Positions 6,652 to 7,693 of a DNA stretch of 7,693 bases are shown one piece after another; the first letter of the stretch is position 1, and every line of letters starts with the position of its first letter. The notes below the pieces were generated by a model. The model saw nothing but the letters and a program-made list of their open reading frames with translations. It searched no databases and was not told the DNA's origin. Origin of the DNA: an uncultured Oscillospiraceae bacterium (GTDB lineage: Bacteria; Bacillota; Clostridia; Oscillospirales; Acutalibacteraceae); contig USBH01000079.1 of assembly GCA_900552925.1 (NCBI GenBank), positions 1 through 7,693 of the forward strand, read 5' to 3'. Both the position numbers and the translations under genes were made by a program.

Positions 6652-6663
6652 AGCCGCGCGGAC

Positions 6664-6695
6664 TTGACTTCCGAGCCCCAAATATGATATATAAT
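6664..6695 (+). promoter_or_regulatory. Candidate SigA-type promoter for the truncated AraC gene
   Basis: TTGACT (6664-6669, 5 of 6 to the -35 consensus) is followed by TATATA (6688-6693, 18-base spacer) overlapping a perfect TATAAT (6690-6695, 20-base spacer). Transcription would begin near 6702, about 20 bases before the AAGGAGG site at 6721. The spacing to the perfect -10 is longer than usual. Confidence 0.5.
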
Positions 6696-6733
6696 GTCCA
6701 ATATTTGATATTCCAGTGGAAAGGAGGACCGGG

Positions 6734-6952
6734 ATGCCGGTTTATGAGGAACGGATATGGCTGCACGCCGACAAGCGGCTGTGCTTTCTCCAGAACAATT
6801 CCGACGCGCCGAAAACGCTGGTCGCGCCGCACTGGCACGAGGGCTACTGCAGCGCGAGCAGCTTCATCCGCGCGTTCAAGCGCGCGTACGGCATGACGTC
6901 GCACGCGTACCGCCGCACGCACTTCCCCCTGACGGGGCACACGGCGGAATGA
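6734..6952 (+). pseudogene. Internally deleted AraC-family regulator (72 codons)
   Basis: The reading frame is open and has a strong AAGGAGG site 6 bases before the ATG at 6734. Residues 1-38 are the start of an AraC-type cupin domain, ending in the metal/ligand-loop sequence APHWHEGY. Residue 39 onward (CSASSFIRAFKRAYGMTSHAYRR) is the end of the second HTH and the C-terminal signature of the same family. Roughly 200 residues that should lie between, including most of the sensor, the linker and HTH1, are absent. The fusion is in frame at about base 6847. The product could not fold as a normal regulator; it is most simply a deletion pseudogene, less likely a small HTH peptide. It diverges from UroD-D, the position expected of that gene's regulator. 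A deletion within a repeat or an assembly collapse should be excluded. Confidence 0.8.
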
Positions 6953-7022
6953 CACGCAGCCGGCGCGCCGGGCGCGTCCCCGGTTTTCCGTGCAGAAACG
7001 CACACAAAAAGAACATAAAACG

Positions 7023-7070
7023 AAAAACGGAAGCACTGTGCAATAGATTGCAGCAGTGCTTCCGTTTTTT
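7023..7070. terminator. Strong bidirectional intrinsic terminator
   Basis: CGGAAGCACTG (7028-7038) pairs perfectly with CAGTGCTTCCG (7054-7064). The stem continues inward as TGCAA/TTGCA (7039-7043 with 7048-7052) around a TAGA loop with one bulged G at 7053. A5 (7023-7027) on the left and T6 (7065-7070) on the right give a U-run on both strands. It can end transcription from the truncated AraC gene (plus) and from the pyrI unit (minus). Confidence 0.9.
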
Positions 7071-7149
7071 GCATCGGGTTCCGCAGCTTTGGCGGAGACA
7101 GCCCGGCGCAGACGCCGGCCGTCCCGTCCCTTTCGAAGCGGTCCCGGAT

Positions 7150-7362
7150 CTATTCGGTTTTCGTCGTCTTTTCGCCCGTGTACAGCACCGTGAGCTTATC
7201 CGACTCGCGGATCGCCTGCAGCGTCCGCTTCCGGTCCGATATGCGCAGGGCGATGGAAAGCAGGAGGTTGAGCGCCGTCAAAATCGACGCCACGAGGAAC
7301 TCGCGGTTCCTGCGCTTTTTCCGCACCTCGGCTGCTTCGCGCCCGCGGCCGCCCTTACGCAT
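7150..7362 (-). CDS. Small single-pass membrane protein downstream of pyrI, unknown function
   Basis: 70 residues. A very basic N-terminus (about residues 2-20, with RKKRRNR) is followed by a hydrophobic helix at about 22-41 (FLVASILTALNLLLSIAL), then a charged tail (about 42-70) ending TTKTE. The high charge before the helix suggests an uncleaved anchor with the N-terminus inside; the topology is inferred. The ATG at 7362 has AGGAG about 10 bases upstream and overlaps the pyrI stop by 8 bases, so translation is probably coupled to PyrI. A longer in-frame extension runs inside pyrI in another frame and is rejected. The gene ends about 80 bases before the terminator. No family is recognised. 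Cotranscription with pyrimidine genes may reflect function or only position. Confidence 0.7.
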   Translation of the reverse strand: MRKGGRGREAAEVRKKRRNREFLVASILTALNLLLSIALRISDRKRTLQAIRESDKLTVLYTGEKTTKTE

Positions 7363-7693
7363 GGTGCTTGTACTCCTGCTCGCAGTAGATGCAGCGGTAA
7401 CGGTGCGTCTTTTCGTCGCAGAGCGTGAAGATCTGGTCAATGCCCTCTTCCGAGCTCGTGATGCAGCGCGGATTCTTGCAGCGGATCACGTTTTTCAGCT
7501 GCTTGGGCAGCACGATGTTTTCCTTCTTGACGAGCGCGCCGTCGCGGATCGTGCAGACCGTGATGTGGTTGTCGATGAAGCCGAGCACGTCGAAGTTGAT
7601 GTGGATGTCGCCTTCGATCTTGATGATGTCCTTGCGGCCGAGCTTGCTGCTGCGCGCATTTTTGATGAGCGCCACGCAGCAGTCGAGCTTATC
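7355..7693 (-). CDS. pyrI: Aspartate carbamoyltransferase regulatory subunit, 5' end outside window
   Basis: 112 C-terminal residues are visible, opening DKLDCCVALIKNAR; the frame is open to the edge, so the true start lies beyond 7693. The allosteric-domain end carries SSKLGRKDIIKIE. The zinc domain follows with the four cysteines in RCKNPRC and CIYC, which bind the structural zinc that contacts the catalytic chain PyrB. The protein ends EQEYKHHA. In PyrB-PyrI complexes this chain confers nucleotide feedback control on the first committed step of pyrimidine synthesis. The GTG at 7675 could be mistaken for a start, but it is the internal valine of CCVALIKN. The catalytic gene pyrB is expected just upstream, outside the window. 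Not functionally linked to the methyltransferase locus, from which a terminator separates it. Confidence 0.93.
   Translation of the reverse strand, partial: DKLDCCVALIKNARSSKLGRKDIIKIEGDIHINFDVLGFIDNHITVCTIRDGALVKKENIVLPKQLKNVIRCKNPRCITSSEEGIDQIFTLCDEKTHRYRCIYCEQEYKHHA

Noticed and set aside
5141..6652. Long plus-strand reading frame of 503 codons
   Set aside because: It overlaps the AraC HTH region in another frame and runs antisense to UroD-D. Its composition is that of a GC-rich shadow frame, with no plausible start or ribosome site.
6953..7149. Additional small gene between the truncated AraC gene and the 70-residue protein gene
   Set aside because: Besides the terminator hairpin there is no reading frame with a credible start and ribosome site; a 76-codon minus-strand frame overlaps the terminator and the AraC remnant.

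Overview
The window looks like a chromosomal segment of a GC-rich anaerobic Firmicute (Clostridia, perhaps Oscillospirales-like). That is an inference from the clostridial-type PyrI (LDCC-VALIKNAR style), the strong AGGAGG-type ribosome binding sites, the GC-rich genes with AT-rich promoter regions, and a corrinoid methyl-transfer gene set of the kind found in acetogens and other anaerobes. No ribosomal RNA or other taxonomic marker is present.

Positions 4588 to 1 (minus strand) hold an apparent six-gene operon. In transcription order it encodes a UroD-superfamily protein (UroD-C, 4588-3530), a second one (UroD-B, 3456-2482), a cobalamin-binding corrinoid protein (2443-1814), a third UroD/MtaA-like protein with a complete zinc site (UroD-A, 1795-803), a cysteine-rich DUF2284 protein (733-170), and the start of a 2Fe-2S protein of the RACo/DUF4445 corrinoid-activation type that runs off the window (182-1). 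The likely scheme is that one or more UroD-like methyltransferases move a methyl group from an unknown substrate to the Co(I) corrinoid protein. A further enzyme then passes the methyl group on, and the iron-sulfur activator re-reduces corrinoid that has been accidentally oxidised to Co(II). No MttB, MtaB, MtbB or MtrH homologue is visible, so substrate and final acceptor are open.

An intact AraC-family regulator (4719-5567, plus strand) diverges from this operon. The intergenic region between them carries two copies of a 9-bp sequence exactly 21 bp apart, a plausible AraC-type operator. Convergent with the regulator is a fourth UroD-like gene (UroD-D, 6607-5588, minus). It diverges from a second AraC gene (6734-6952) that has lost about 200 codons in frame: the cupin start is joined directly to the last helix-turn-helix. 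The region is therefore two AraC/UroD divergent modules, one intact and one with a decayed regulator.

A strong, probably bidirectional hairpin terminator (7023-7070) separates this locus from an unrelated pyrimidine unit on the minus strand. That unit is the 3' part of pyrI (aspartate carbamoyltransferase regulatory chain, 7693-7355) followed by an overlapping 70-residue single-pass membrane protein (7362-7150). No tRNA, rRNA, CRISPR array, insertion sequence or phage gene was seen.
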